64,000 nucleotides of DNA from Tulasnella sp. 424 (GCA_019633425.1 WSUB01000158.1:1-64000); one strand, 5' to 3'. Positions 35,027 through 47,110 are shown, numbered from the stretch's first letter. Numbers and translations: made by a program. The notes: generated by a model not told the origin, from the sequence alone.

Positions 35027-35464
35027 TCATGAGAGGAAACGCCGATGAGTGAGCGAACGATCGAGCGATCGAGAGAGAGGCGTTTTAATGCCGCCCTTGT
35101 TGACGGTCGGGCATTGGGTCGGAGTGGGGTCGGTCAGGAGGTGTGCCTGAAGAAATGGCGAGAATCGCCCACGGAGTCCTACGGAGTCTTTGAACCCACG
35201 CGGAGGGAGGCGGTGAAGTGAGTCGGTCAGGAGGTGTGCCTGAAGGAATGGAGAGAATCGCCCACGGAGTCCTACGGAGTCTTCAGAAGGGAGCGGCGAG
35301 AATGTCCGCCCCCCTGAGAGCTGCTGACAAACCAATTCATTCCGCGAGTCAAGTCGCAACACCACTGACAGGCGAAGACTCCAGACAACGCTCGTAACTC
35401 CGTTTGGCTTCCGTGCCGGCGGGAGGAGTAACCGGGGTCCCAACTCGGATTCTCCGAGCCTCAT
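35027..35464 (-). other. Repeat-containing open frame, doubtful gene
   Basis: A 145-codon ATG-started frame between the ligase 3' end and the RTA1-like gene. It contains two copies of a 93-nt-spaced repeat, so VGLRGRFSPFLQAHLL occurs twice. No family is recognised. It could be a lineage-specific small protein or just open sequence over a duplicated segment. Confidence 0.2.
35129..35283. repeat. Two 62-bp direct repeats, 93-bp period
   Basis: Copies at about 35,129-35,190 and 35,222-35,283 share gtcggtcaggaggtgtgcct and cccacggagtcctacggagt with two or three mismatches. The spacing is an exact multiple of three. Confidence 0.85.
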
Positions 35465-35580
35465 ACCTTCCGAGAACAGTATATATCATGGCGTACATCT
35501 AGAAGCGAGTTAAAAGTGTTGTGGCCCCTCTCACCCCTCTTACTGGTCTTCCGTCCACTACATATCGGCAGGGCGCACAT

Positions 35581-36987
35581 ATGGCGCCGTCATCAGCTTA
35601 TGACCTTGGGAAGCCTACCGACCGTCCGGTGAACCGTGAGCACTATTGCCCATCACGCACGGTGTTGTGACCCGCTCATAGTTGGGATTCTCGATAGCCG
35701 AGACGGATACTTTCTATGGGTATTTTGTTAACACGCATGTCTGCATCACATACATGGTCTTGTTTGCTTTGACGGGAGGTATGGGGACCATCAACGTCGC
35801 TCTGTTTAGGAATTCACAAACTGAAACCACCTGTCCCTGTCTGGCCACAGTGATTCACCTTGGGCAATCGGTATACTATCGCGTATGGTGGCTAGCGCCA
35901 ACGATCATGCTCTGCGCCCTAACTGAAGTAATTGGATGGGGAGCGCGATACTGGTCTTCACAAGACTATGTCAAGTTGGATGCGTTCCTCATGGAGTACG
36001 CCTCCTTTTTTTTTCGTTCCCCTTCCACTACTCTCTCTGACCTTTTCTTTTCGTCGGCCAGGATTTGTTGCACCGTCCTCGCACCGTCGTTCCTCGCCGC
36101 AGGCCTCTTCTTCGTCCTCGGCGTCATCATCAACCGTCTCGACCCGCGATACGCAAGGTTCTCTCCAAAAGTGTTTTCGTCCGTCTTCATCGGCTGCGAC
36201 TTGATAGCTCTCGTCATCCAAGCCGTCGGCGGGGCCGGTGCCAGCATCAGCTTCAAGGGTGGCGGAGACCCAAATAAAGGCGCAAAGATTATGGTCGGTG
36301 GTATCATCTTCCAAATCGGTGAGCACGCAACCTACGTACACCATGCTAATTTCGTTTCGCACTGAGCTGACCATTGCTGTTTTCCTTTTTCTTAGTTGCA
36401 ATCACATTATACGCCATTACGGCTTTGGAGTTCTCCATTCGGTACCACTTTGACAAGCCCGTCGTACGCCGTAACCAAGTCGCCCAAGACACCGAGAAGC
36501 AGCCCCCAAGAGCCTCACGCCCGCCGGTACCGAGGAACATCAAATACATGAGCTACGGGTTGATATTGTCGACGATACTGTTGTACATTCGGTGAGTGTC
36601 GTCGTCGTTTCATTTCCTTCCGGCCAGTTTCCTGAGACACCCTCCCTCTCTCGCAGATCGATCTACAGAACCATCGAACTGCTCGACGGATGGACAGGGC
36701 CTATCATTCACAACCAAGCTCTCTTTGGTGCGTCGTACTCTCTGGTTCGGCCCGGAAGGTCCTACTAACAGTGTTCCACAGACTGGATGGATGCGTTCCC
36801 AATCTGTCTCGCCCTCTTCGCACTAAACATCCTTAACCCCGGTCGCTTGCTTTTCGGTCGCAACGCCGGCCAACCTGCCTCCCAACAACAACTGAACGAA
36901 TACCCAATTCAAACAGGTCGATTAGGAGTGGACTCACCAGTAGACGACAGTACCATGGCTACACCACGGAGGTCCATTTCAAAATGA
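35581..36987 (+). CDS. RTA1-like seven-transmembrane protein
   Basis: Predicted 339 residues from seven exons: 35581-35628, 35682-35778, 35851-35995, 36062-36318, 36396-36591, 36657-36727, 36782-36987 (1020 nt, open). Family marks are HLGQSVYYRVWWL, EVIGWGARYWSSQD, LAPSFLAAGLFFVLG, FIGCDLIALVIQAVGGAG, a central loop, and SIYRTIELLDGW before the last helix; together they are the RTA1 domain pattern (PF04479). Members are fungal plasma-membrane or endomembrane proteins linked to lipid translocation and drug or sterol-inhibitor resistance. The exact activity is not shown by sequence. Intron 2 (35,779-35,850) is 72 nt and stop-free, so retention would insert 24 residues. Splicing is preferred because it restores the usual spacing before HLGQ. 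Confidence 0.88.
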
Positions 36988-37273
36988 CAAATAAGTGCAG
37001 GAATCACGGATGGAATTTCACGTTTTTCTATGCATAGGGCTCTATTGTCTTTTCACGACTTCCCTTCCCTCCGCCCTTTTTGCCCTACCTCTCTAATCCT
37101 CTTTTTTCCTTTCCTCGGTCCACATGCCGCACATATCTCTGGATAGATTGACTGGATGTTTACATCCATTATCTACATATGCATTACTCCTTCCTTTCGG
37201 TTTAGTGCATTCCGAATACGGTCTCTTCCTTTGTGCCCCGACCGCGTTGATCATCTACATCCGCCATCCGATT

Positions 37274-40200
37274 TCACCCACGCCTAACCATAGCCTGAAT
37301 TTCCTCCCAGTCCGCACTCTGAATGCACATCTCCCTGAACAGCCCACCTTCCTTCGCCAACAACGCCTCAGGCGTGTCGTACTCTGCGATCGTCCCCATG
37401 TCAAGGACGAGGATTCGGTCGTAATCTACGTGCAGAAAACGGGTCAGGATCTTGATAGAAGCAAATAGAAAGGGGAAGTGAGCGTACCTATCACTGTCTT
37501 CAACCTGTGAGCAATAGTGATGACCAACGACTCTGCCATCTCTTCTCGGATGGTTCTTTGGATCTATGCAAGGGAGAATAAAACGTTCACCATGGTCAGT
37601 TTCCAATTCAAATATCGCAATATGGTTCCTCTTGGAAGAAAGAGTGCAAAAGAATCACCTTGTCGTCCGTTTCCAAATCAATAGCGCTTGAAGCTTCATC
37701 CAAAATCGTGAACTTGGCGTTCCTCAACATGGCTCTCGCAAGGGCGAGCAACTGCCTTTCACCCGCAGAGAGACTCGACCCCGAGGGACTGACAGGTTGC
37801 GAAAGGGAGGATACAACGGTTTTGCGTTCGCGTTTAGCCGGTTCGCCGCCCTCGGATTCGGGGGTATGCGTCCCAGATTCAGCGGGGGTTCGGGATGGAG
37901 AATGAGAAACCAAATGGCATCGCTCGAGGACGTTCCAGCATTCTTCGTCAGAGTGTTCGTTGAATGGATCGAGATTGGAGCGAACGGTGCCAGAGAAGAG
38001 GGCGACATCTTGGGAGACGATGGTCTGCAACAGAGTTTATGAAATCAATAAAAGTTCTTTATCCAGCCAGGACATGGTCGAGCTCACAATGTTGCCTCTA
38101 AGGTCGTCTAAACCAAGAGTTCCAATATCGATCTGCGAGAAAGAATTCAACACTCAGATCCCCTTTTTCCTCATTTTTGAATTTACTCACTCCATCCAGG
38201 CTACGAGGAGGTAATCAAAGTCAGAGAGACAGCAATCAGAAGACTGAAAGACACTCACAATATTCTTCCTTCCACAGGTTCGAGAATCCGGAGAAGTGAC
38301 AGCGCGAGAGTCGATTTTCCTGAAGGCGTTTGAAGTTCCAACAATTAGGGCGGGTCTAGTTGCTGCAGCGTGTCAAAGCGTACCTGATCCAGTCCTCCCA
38401 ACCACACCAATCTTCTCCCTCGGTCGAACTTCGAAAGAGATACTTTTCAACACAGCCGGGAGGTTCGCAGAATACTTGATGACAAGGTCCTTTTGTTTCC
38501 AGGTGAGCTGGGTAAAACGTTATCGGAATGGAGGAGGTAGGACGAACCTCGACTTCAATACCTCCATTAGACGACGGCCAATAGGCTGGTGGTGGCTTGA
38601 CGCTCGTCGCTGTAGCCTCTTGATCGACTTCCAAATATTCGCCAATCCTTTCGATAGCTTGGATAACGATGAATACCACGAGGGCATACTTCGTAATCAG
38701 GGAGACTCACAGTTAAAGTCCAGTTCTAGTTGGGCAAACACCCTACAAGACAATCGAAGGTGAATCAGCGACTGCGAACGGGGTGGGTTGTCTAACTAAC
38801 GTACTTAACGAGTTTTCGCGAAGCCTCCGCAAAAATACCGGCGTTCACGATGACTAAAGCCGCCATGCCCTCCGGTACGTGGGTCCACAGTGCGAACAGT
38901 GTCGTCAAGTAGACGATGATAGATCCCAGATAGTCGTACCGCTCCTTCATCCAATAACTCGCCATCCAGTAGAAATGATCAAAACCTTGGAACTTGTCTA
39001 CGATATTGTAGAACCGCTCCTGGAAGGCCATCTCCATTCCAAACGCCCGAACGTGAATTAACCCGTGAAGGAGCTCGTCGAAGCCCGAGAACGCTGGAGA
39101 GAGGAAAACGGATTCTAGTCGTCGAAGATCTCTTGAGGCCTTTACGTACGGCGGTGCAAGCTTGACGTAGACAGCCGCAATTGCGAGCGCGAACGGAGCG
39201 AACCTTGGAACGACGAAGACAATCACGCCGAATGAGGCGAGGAAGCCGATTGTCCCGGATATGGCGCTCCTCACGCTTGGCATCAAGGCTCCGTCAACCG
39301 CACCAATGTCGGAGGTAAACCGGTTGAGGATACGTCCAATGGGTGTTCGGTCGAAAAAGGATGTTGGTGCACGAGATACTCGGTCGAGCATGGACGTGAA
39401 TAGCGTACGTGACGCATTCAAAGACCCCCAATATCCGATAACCAGGTAGAGGATGAGGCAAAGGGCGCCGGAGAGCGAAATCGTCGTGTAGATAATGAGC
39501 CATGGTGTAACGTTCTCGTTGGGCGAAGGAAGCGAGTCGAATGGCGATTTCAGGAGTGTCGAAGGAAGAACCCGAAAGATATGTGCGGTTGTATCGTGTA
39601 TCTGGGTCGTGTACGCCTGAGCCCATCGTGCGAGGAAGAACTGGTTTCCAACTGTGACACCGCGCATGGTAAGGATGAGAAGGCAGGTAAGGCTCCAAGG
39701 AACCCATCCAACCGCTCTCATGTACGTTAAGTACGTCTTGAGTGTCACATTTCCTTCCGCCCGGTGCTCGTCTTCAATGAATTTTCCTAAAGCCTTTGCT
39801 TTGGTGTGGTCTTCATCCGGCGCGATCTGATCTGCTTCGTTTCCATCTTCTTCCGGCTCAGACTCTGGGGCTTCTGGATGGTCCTCTGTTGCGATCACAT
39901 CCTCTAGCTGACCCCTCTCCTTAAGGTCTTGAACACTTCCTTGTCGGTAGATAGCACCGTTATGCAGCTCGACGATGTATGCAGCGGCCGGAAGGCAAAG
40001 GCTGACGTGATGGGTGACCAGAAGCTACGCGTCTAATTAGACAAATTTGTTGGTTTGGGGTCGTAGGTGCTCACAATTGTTCTATCCTTCATGAGGGGTC
40101 CGGAGAAGCACTTCTTAACCAGGTGATTCGCCGTATGCATGTCCCTGCAGATGGAAGGTTCAGACCCACTCTTTTTGATAGACAATGAACTTACACTGCA

Positions 40201-43200
40201 GCAAGTGGGTCATCAAGAAGAACCACCTATTTCGACTGGTTAGTTTGCGTCGCAATTCAGAAAGAAGAGCCGTACCTTAGCCCTGCTATATACAGCTCTC
40301 GCTAGTGCAACCCTTGCTCTTTGTCCACCAGATAGACTGACACCCTGGGGATATGTTATTAGTCCCTAAAACAACAACTGCCGCACAAAATCTCTACCTT
40401 CTCTCCGATTTCTGTCATATCCCCTGCCGCGAAGATTCCCAGGTCGGGCTTCAAAGCGCAAGCCTCCAAGACTGCGTCGTACCGAGCAGCTTCAAAAGGT
40501 GTCCGGAACAAGATATTATCACGAATGGTGGCGTGTTGCAGCCAAGGGAATTGGGCGGCATAGGCAACGTTGTGGTTCGCCTTGTCCAAGAAGACACTCC
40601 CAGCTACACGGTTCATTTCTGAAAGGCGAAAAACCGCTTAGGCCGGTACCCAATAATCAAATCACCGCATTCGGACTAACCTCCGAGCAAAGCATTGAGG
40701 ATGGATGTCTTCCCGCTCCCGGTTGCACCTGTAATAAGTGACAATTTGCCTACGGGGAAGTCGATCGAGATGTCTTGAAGTTGGAATGCCGGAGCTGGAT
40801 CAGTTGCAACGGTGGCAGACGACGTTTCGGAGGTCGGTGGAGTCGAGTCGGCTTTTGTCTTTTGGGCATACCATTGGAAAGTCGCAAATTCAAAACAGAC
40901 TTTAGAAGACAATGATGTCGTAGACAGGTGCGCTTGAGCCGTGTCACGTTTGAGGGAGGTCACCCAGTCCTCAACTTCGTCTTCTGCAAGGAATGTCTCG
41001 ATTCTGCGCATGGACACCAGAGCTAGAATTTCGGATTGCATCAGACAAGTTAATCATTTCAAGGAAAGAGGTAGCATTATACCATGAAGGACAGCAAAGA
41101 TTTGGTCTGGCAACTCGGTCATAGGACCCTATGAAAGGCCGGAAGGTCAACCGTTAAAACCTGCGTAAACGAGCTCTAGGCCTTACCTGGAGCAAGGAGA
41201 ACACTTCAATGGAGGTAAATGCCTTTGAAACTGTCAGGGGTTGGCGAGCAATGATCGTATAACACAAGAACGACGCGAGGACCACAGCCGACGGAATCCA
41301 GGACCTAATAGGTGACAGTAGAATCATTCTCAGCGCTGTCAAAATGCAAACTTCAAAGGTCCGAAGTACCAAATGAACGAGATAATTACGTCAACTACAT
41401 TCTGCTTGACTCGAATCTTGAGCTCCGTATCTCTTGCTGTTCGGACTTTGTTCGACCAGGCACGTTCCCAGCCCATGTATTTCAAGAAGCGGATAGATTG
41501 GAAGAACTCGTCGACGTAAGACATGCGAAGATCTTTTGCTGCCTACATTCCCGGGGAAATCTTTATTAGCAGAGAGACCAGATGAACATCGAGACACGAA
41601 ACGTACCCAGGATTTTCGCGTCAGGGAAATGTCGTACTTAGCGAGGGGCCAGTTGACAAGGTAAGCGAGGAGAACTACCGCCACACCGGCAAAGCAAGAC
41701 CATCCTAGAATGCTACACGCAGTTCCATGATTCAGCTGGAATACACATCAAGCTAGAGAGAGAAAACTACCTGTATAGGAATACCAGCGCTATCGTGCAG
41801 CGCACGGGAGCCATAAAAATCGCTGGAAACTCCCAGAACCGCTGAGCGACTGCATATGTGTCCCCGGTAATGAGATTAACAACTCTAATTACCAAAGTGA
41901 TGATGAGCAGGGAGAAGGAAGTTAAGCAAAGCTCGGTGCACCTTCCGATATCAGCGGTATTGGCGCTCTCTTCGTCCTCTTGTCCTTCCTTGTCGGACTT
42001 TTGAGCAGCGGTTTTACCTCTCATATCCCGCCGTTTCAAACTCTTCCAGTGTATCGCGCAAAACATCTGCCCCCTTGTCCTCTCGTAACATCTCCGTGCA
42101 TGCCAATCTCCAAACATATCCAGCTGCGCGAATGAACAGTGAAATATGAATGTCACAAGTGCGTAGATGTAGGCTTCATTCCTTCTTGCAGGGTCATGGG
42201 ACTCAAGAGCGATGAGGATCCGTTGCAGACAAAAGGAGGGGACGAAAGTCGTGATAGACTTGTAGAGACTTTCGGCAAAAGAGATGATGAGGTCGAGAGA
42301 GTTGGACGCGAGAAGGAAGCGGAGAAGAGATTGGTGGGGGTTCTTCTGTGAGATAGAGAGGTACTTGGTGAAGAGGTTGCGGTGCTTGAAGTACGGTGAT
42401 AGTTGCCTATGTCACGGATGAACATTGGGTAAACGGCGCGTTTTTACACCAGGCTGTCCGACTCACCACACATCCTCTGGGTTCAGAGTCTTGATACCAG
42501 CAAGCTTGAATAGTGGATTCATAAAATTGAATGTGAACCAGCTTGCAAGGGAGACAGCATCCTCGGGTGAAGTGAACTTGTTTGAAGGAATCTGGAAGGA
42601 GAACCAGCCGATCGCTGAGTGATGAATGTATAGTATGACGTACAGTATGTACTCACATCGCCAACCCTCGCCGTATTGGGAGACGGCATAACACTATGGA
42701 TCGGATACGACACGCCAATCCCTAGTACTACGAGCAGAGCGACAAGACGGACAGCATCGAGCCACGTCGGTACTGTATCTTTCCACAGACTCGGCAATAT
42801 AGACACCGTTTGGATAGCTGCCAACGTGAGCAAGAAGTAAGGCGGCATGGTTGGAGGTTTTGTAACGAGCCGAAGGGCCGGGTATATCTGTTTAGTATGA
42901 GAGGAATAAGCCCGTTGTAAGCTGATGAGCAGAGTAAGTCCTCACCCAAGCGGCTGCAGTGGTACTTGCGACCAGTACGTGGTAGGTTGGCCCGGAGACC
43001 ATAACCGAATAACTCGCGTCTGCACACCATACAGCGCCATGAACGAATGAGATGCATATCAACAAAATAGTTTTGGCCGAATGAGATGGTCGTTTCAGTG
43101 CTGTTGAGTTGTACTCTGCCAAATCTTCAAGATGTAGAAAGTTCCTTAGTGGTGAACATGTTCTGTGAAGAATTCTGCTGAGTGGTGGTATGCTCAGAAG

Positions 43201-43293
43201 GAGGGACGAGAGGATGGAGACGCTGAGGAGTACAGCTGGTGCAGAACCCCATACGATTCGGACTTTCGACAAGTCGAAGGGCGCCGAACTCAT
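37274..43293 (-). CDS. ABCC-subfamily (MRP-type) ABC transporter
   Basis: A full-length ABC exporter with two membrane domains and two nucleotide-binding domains, in many exons. The start at 43,293 (MSSAPFDLSK) is the first ATG of an N-terminal multi-helix region (TMD0-like), which suits the MRP layout. NBD1: Walker A GATGSGKTS (about 40,699-40,737), signature LSGGQRARVALARA (about 40,300-40,340), Walker B VVLLDDPLAAV (Asp where most ABC proteins have Glu). The second membrane domain (FFDRTPIGRILNRFTSDIG) falls in one long exon, about 38,810-39,950. NBD2: Walker A GRTGSGKST split by an intron (about 38,310-38,405), signature LSAGERQLLALARA (about 37,730-37,780), Walker B ILDEASSAID, AHRLKT and IAEYDTPEALL near the end. 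ABCC proteins export organic anions and glutathione conjugates at plasma or vacuolar membranes; the substrate here is unknown. Stop at 37,274-37,276. Confidence 0.92.
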
Positions 43294-43681
43294 CCTTCGA
43301 TAGGAGCGACGTTGAACAAGAGTCGGTGGGACGGGAACGCGAAGCACCTGTGTATGTAAAAGTAGACCTTCCCACAGTTGAGACTTCGCTTCACGCGCCC
43401 ATCCCTGTTCCGCAGCGTTCACGGAGACTTTGGAACGGAACTTCTGCCTGTTCAGTTACGACGACGAGGGATGCAAACATCCTATCAATGCATTTTGACA
43501 TGCAGTTGTGAGGCTGTCATAATGCACTCTGTCATATGTTCGGCCCCCGTCTTCGCGACCACTAGCCCGAAGTGACAAACTCGATGCCTTCTCATGCTAA
43601 GGGCTCCAATATAATTTAGGATAGATCGAACAAGTAATCAAAATTGTTACAATTTGTTGAGGTCGAACGTCAAGCGGGATA
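43294..43681. other. Spacer between ABCC start and kinase D end
   Basis: About 390 bp holding the probable ABCC promoter. An open GTG-started extension of the ABCC frame runs up to 43,422 but has no upstream ATG. Confidence 0.5.
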
Positions 43682-46600
43682 TCATCGGATCCCGGCCAGC
43701 GCTAGAGCATCTGAGTTGCCATAAAGTTGGCTAAACGGAGGGATGAGAGTTAACGGAAGTTCAGGGGCAGGATAATCGTGGAACGGTCAGACACTTACGC
43801 CGCCCGCTTCTGTAGCACACTCTGTACCGTTCTAGCACTTGGGCGGACCGAAGGATCCAGCGAAAGACATTGGTCGAACAACGACCAAAGCGCGGCACAA
43901 TTGCCCAACGCATCATCATATTGTTCTCGGTCCGGTCGAACTCCATCCGCTATGGCCCTGATGAGAGCACCTCCGCTGAGGAATGGGTATGGTATAGTCG
44001 ATGAAAGGATTTCGAGAGAAATGAACGCCATAGAGTAGACGTCGCTTGGGGTTGAGTGGTCTAGGCCATTGAGCACTTCGGGTGCCGTGTATCGGATGCT
44101 CGCTATGTCTTCGGGAGTAGCCCAGACACCGTCTAGGTCAAGCTCTTGGAGGAAGATGGAATAGCTAAATCCGGATATTTTGACCAGTCCTTGAGCGTCG
44201 ACGAGGATTTGGTTCTGTGGGACCTTACATAAGCGTGTGCAAATCGAATGCTCAGAAATTTATACGCACTGGGATTAGATGACCATGAATCATAGGATAT
44301 TGACCCCTATGTAGGTAGTCCAAGCCTCCGGCGAGCTGTGCAAGCTGAACGGAAGGATGTTGTCAACCAACCGATCAAATGCGTGCAGTGGATCCACTTA
44401 TACACACCAGTCCGAGCCTGTCTGCACCAGGGAACCGTTCAACATAGTTCTTGATCGTTCCATTAGCGCACCAAGGAGAGACAAAGAACCGGTCTTCCAC
44501 AGAATAATCGATTAAAGGAAGGATGTTTGGGTGGGTCAAGTCCTTCCAACACCTGTACTGCCTGTCAAAGCGCTAAATGTCGTGTTAATACGCTGGCAGA
44601 TGGGGGATAAAAGGGGCCTCAACTTGATTGTCATCTCGTGCTGCCCATAGCCCCGCTCGCGTTCGAAGAAACTTGATAGCGACAACTTGCCCCGCTCCAA
44701 TCGTGCGAGTACCTTGCCAAATATCGTATCGTTTTCCATGGACAACGCAACGTTCGCGGCTTAAATTCTGAAGAAGGTAGAGTGATCTGTAATTTAGGCA
44801 CCGTTCATACGATCTGGCTATGGCTCTACTCACTGGGAACGGTCCAACGGGAGAAATAGGAGAAGTTATACCTTCGGTCCCACCAATGGAGCGTGTTGTT
44901 CGGACCCTAGTCGACGTTCTATGGATGGGGAAACTACGTGCAAAAATTGGGGTCGACCTAGTACGTTCGTGCCCAAGCCTGGGAGTTGATCGAGTTGATG
45001 TTGGTGAGGATGGTTTCGATGTCTCAGGCAGGTTTTTCAGCCATTGAACAAACTCTCCAATATCGGGTCGTTGCCCTGGGGATTCGCCCCATCCCAGTGC
45101 AAGTAAAGGCCAAATCTGTTGGCAGGCTCGATCAGGGTGGTCTTGAGGCTGTGGACGGAGACCTCTTTGAACAGCGAGGATGATGTTCATCCTGATACTG
45201 TAAAATGCCGATTTCCCGGACAGGACCTAACGAAAAACTTTATGAGCCGCCCATCAGTGCTTAAGGAGAGGGAGGCGGCTGACCTCCAGAGTAACCAAAG
45301 CGAAGGCGTACACGTCACTTGCTAAAGTGTGTTTGGCTGTTTCGTCTTCCAAGAGTTCCGGAGCCATGTACCGAGGAGTACCGAGTAGAATGTCTTCCGT
45401 CACGTAAGGAGATGGGATGTCATGCATGAATCGTGATTGACCAAAATCGGCCAGTACCGCTTCCAGTGCATCATTGACCAAAATGTTGTCCTGAAAAACA
45501 TGGAAAATTTCAGTTAAAAGGCTTATTTGAAACGCCGTCTATCCTACAGGTTTGATGTCTGAATGCACTATTGGCGGGTGATGGTGGTGGAGGAACTCAA
45601 GTCCCGAAGCCGCTTCGGTTAGCTAGCGGACGGGGCAGGAAGGTTCAGCGTTCAGGTTCGCGATCGCAAGCGACCACTAACTAGTTTGACCCGGCTGACG
45701 GCTGGATGATTCTCCAGGTAACTTGACAGGTTCCCATGTTGACAGAATGGAGTGACTATTACCACTCGAGGATACGTCGAGTAACCCAGAAAGGGTAGAA
45801 TATGAGGGTGAAATATGCCGCGCCAGCCTTCCATCTCTCTGAAGATACGCTAAGTGAGTTTAAGCAGTTTAGCACCCGGCTTTGGCACGCACGACTGCCA
45901 CAGACGAACTTTCCGCATGCGCTCCCGCAATTCTGGGCCTTTCGTATGGTCTAGGTCAATTCCCTTGGGTCTAAGATGCTTCACAGCGACCTTCACACGT
46001 ATTGGGAAATTCTCATGAGCCCCAAGCGTAATATAGGAACTCGCCACTCACAGGTTGCATCTCGCTGTTTCCTACCGGTCTCCAGTTCCCAAGGTATATG
46101 TCCGAGTATCCTCCTCTGTCAAGCATTTGGTCTTCGTAGAGGTCGCATCTCGGCTGTCGGAGTGTTAGTCAGCTTTGGCCATAAAAGGAAGGCGGCTTTC
46201 CGGACACCGCGTCGAACCCCGACTCACTTCAACCTCGACAGCCTCGTTTTCAAGTTTCAGCTTGAGTTCGTCGTGACACGTTCGCAAGTCCGCAATTACC
46301 CGTTCAGCCTCTGCATCCACTTTAGACTTCGACTGAACCATTGCTGCGAGGCTCCCGACATCATGATGGTTCAGAAAGCTCTCGACGAAACGTAGTTGAC
46401 TGACGGGTTGCGAGGTAAAGGACAGTACGTCAGGGGAAATGAGAACTAATATCCTCGAACGCTATTGGTACTCACTATTGGTAGGGTTCAAACGGAGGGG
46501 GGTCCTCTAGAAACCTCTTTACTCCCATCTCACTTGCCAAGTGTACGAGTGACAACGTGAAATGAGCTGCCCATGATACAAGCTTCTCGCAAGAAGACTT

Positions 46601-46806
46601 GTAGCCGGGCTTCAACCTCTATGCCAGTAGTGCGACAGTCACCATGCCGAACCCGAGTCTACTCTAGCTGAGGTGCGACTCACCTTGGACTGCTCGATTA
46701 GGCCGATTGTTCGTCGAATCGTGGCCTCCGTGTCCATCCTCGAACTTTGACGCAAAGTCTCCAAGTCCATTAACATTGAGTTTAAATTCGTGGGTTGGGA
46801 TGACAT
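43682..46806 (-). CDS. Helical-domain tandem kinase-pseudokinase protein D
   Basis: Predicted 776 residues from fourteen exons: 46684-46806, 46476-46618, 46228-46399, 46052-46153, 45902-46011, 45682-45838, 45548-45622, 45284-45490, 44834-45226, 44624-44767, 44408-44572, 44270-44344, 43799-44214, 43682-43730 (2331 nt, open). Residues 1-146 are alpha-helical in character with a long charged helix (KVDAEAERVIADLR...); this recalls the N-terminal bundles of MLKL/HeLo-like proteins, but that is inference. Domain 1: DRGGYSDIY (158-166), VAVK Lys191, HSDIKPDN Asp291, DFG 309-311, MAPELL, so active. A Ser/Thr/Arg/Pro-rich linker (about 415-490) leads to domain 2: VVAIK Lys526, then HGHLIPNQ (His619 for Asp) and GFS (637-639) for DFG, YTAPEV, so a pseudokinase. 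If the last intron is not spliced, the protein ends at 43,792. Confidence 0.83.
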
Positions 46807-47110
46807 TTTCGGGTAACTGCAGTGGGTTGTTTAGCGAAGACACGTCGTCGGAAGTGGTCGATCGTTGTCGAGTGATGGCGTTGGACAAGTGGGAGAAAAA
46901 TGCACGCGCTGCGGTTCTGGTTGCACGTTTTCTTCGAAATGACTCGATTTATGACGTACGCGATGATTCTGTTCTAGGCATTACAAGAAACTGCTGGACA
47001 GGGTTGGAGTTACTACAAATGGAAAATAGCGCGCCTGTTAGGACAGCTGATAGACCCCTATCGCGTGAACACAAACCGGAGGAGGAAAGGTCAAGTATGG
47101 CCCAAATTCA
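46807..47110. other. Short spacer between kinase D and the G-patch gene
   Basis: About 300 bp containing the kinase D promoter and the 3' UTR of the splicing-factor gene; both genes are on the minus strand. No other gene is seen. Confidence 0.5.

Noticed and set aside
35004..35300. CRISPR-like array
   Set aside because: Only two long, imperfect repeats, in a eukaryotic context. No array of short repeats with unique spacers exists in the window.
32198..43293. Secondary-metabolite biosynthetic cluster
   Set aside because: Despite an exporter and an RTA1-like gene there is no polyketide synthase, NRPS, terpene cyclase or P450 in the window, and the ligase is a housekeeping enzyme.
43294..43422. 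N-terminal extension of the ABCC transporter to 43,422
   Set aside because: The extension would start at GTG. The first ATG in frame is at 43,293 and precedes the first membrane segments.
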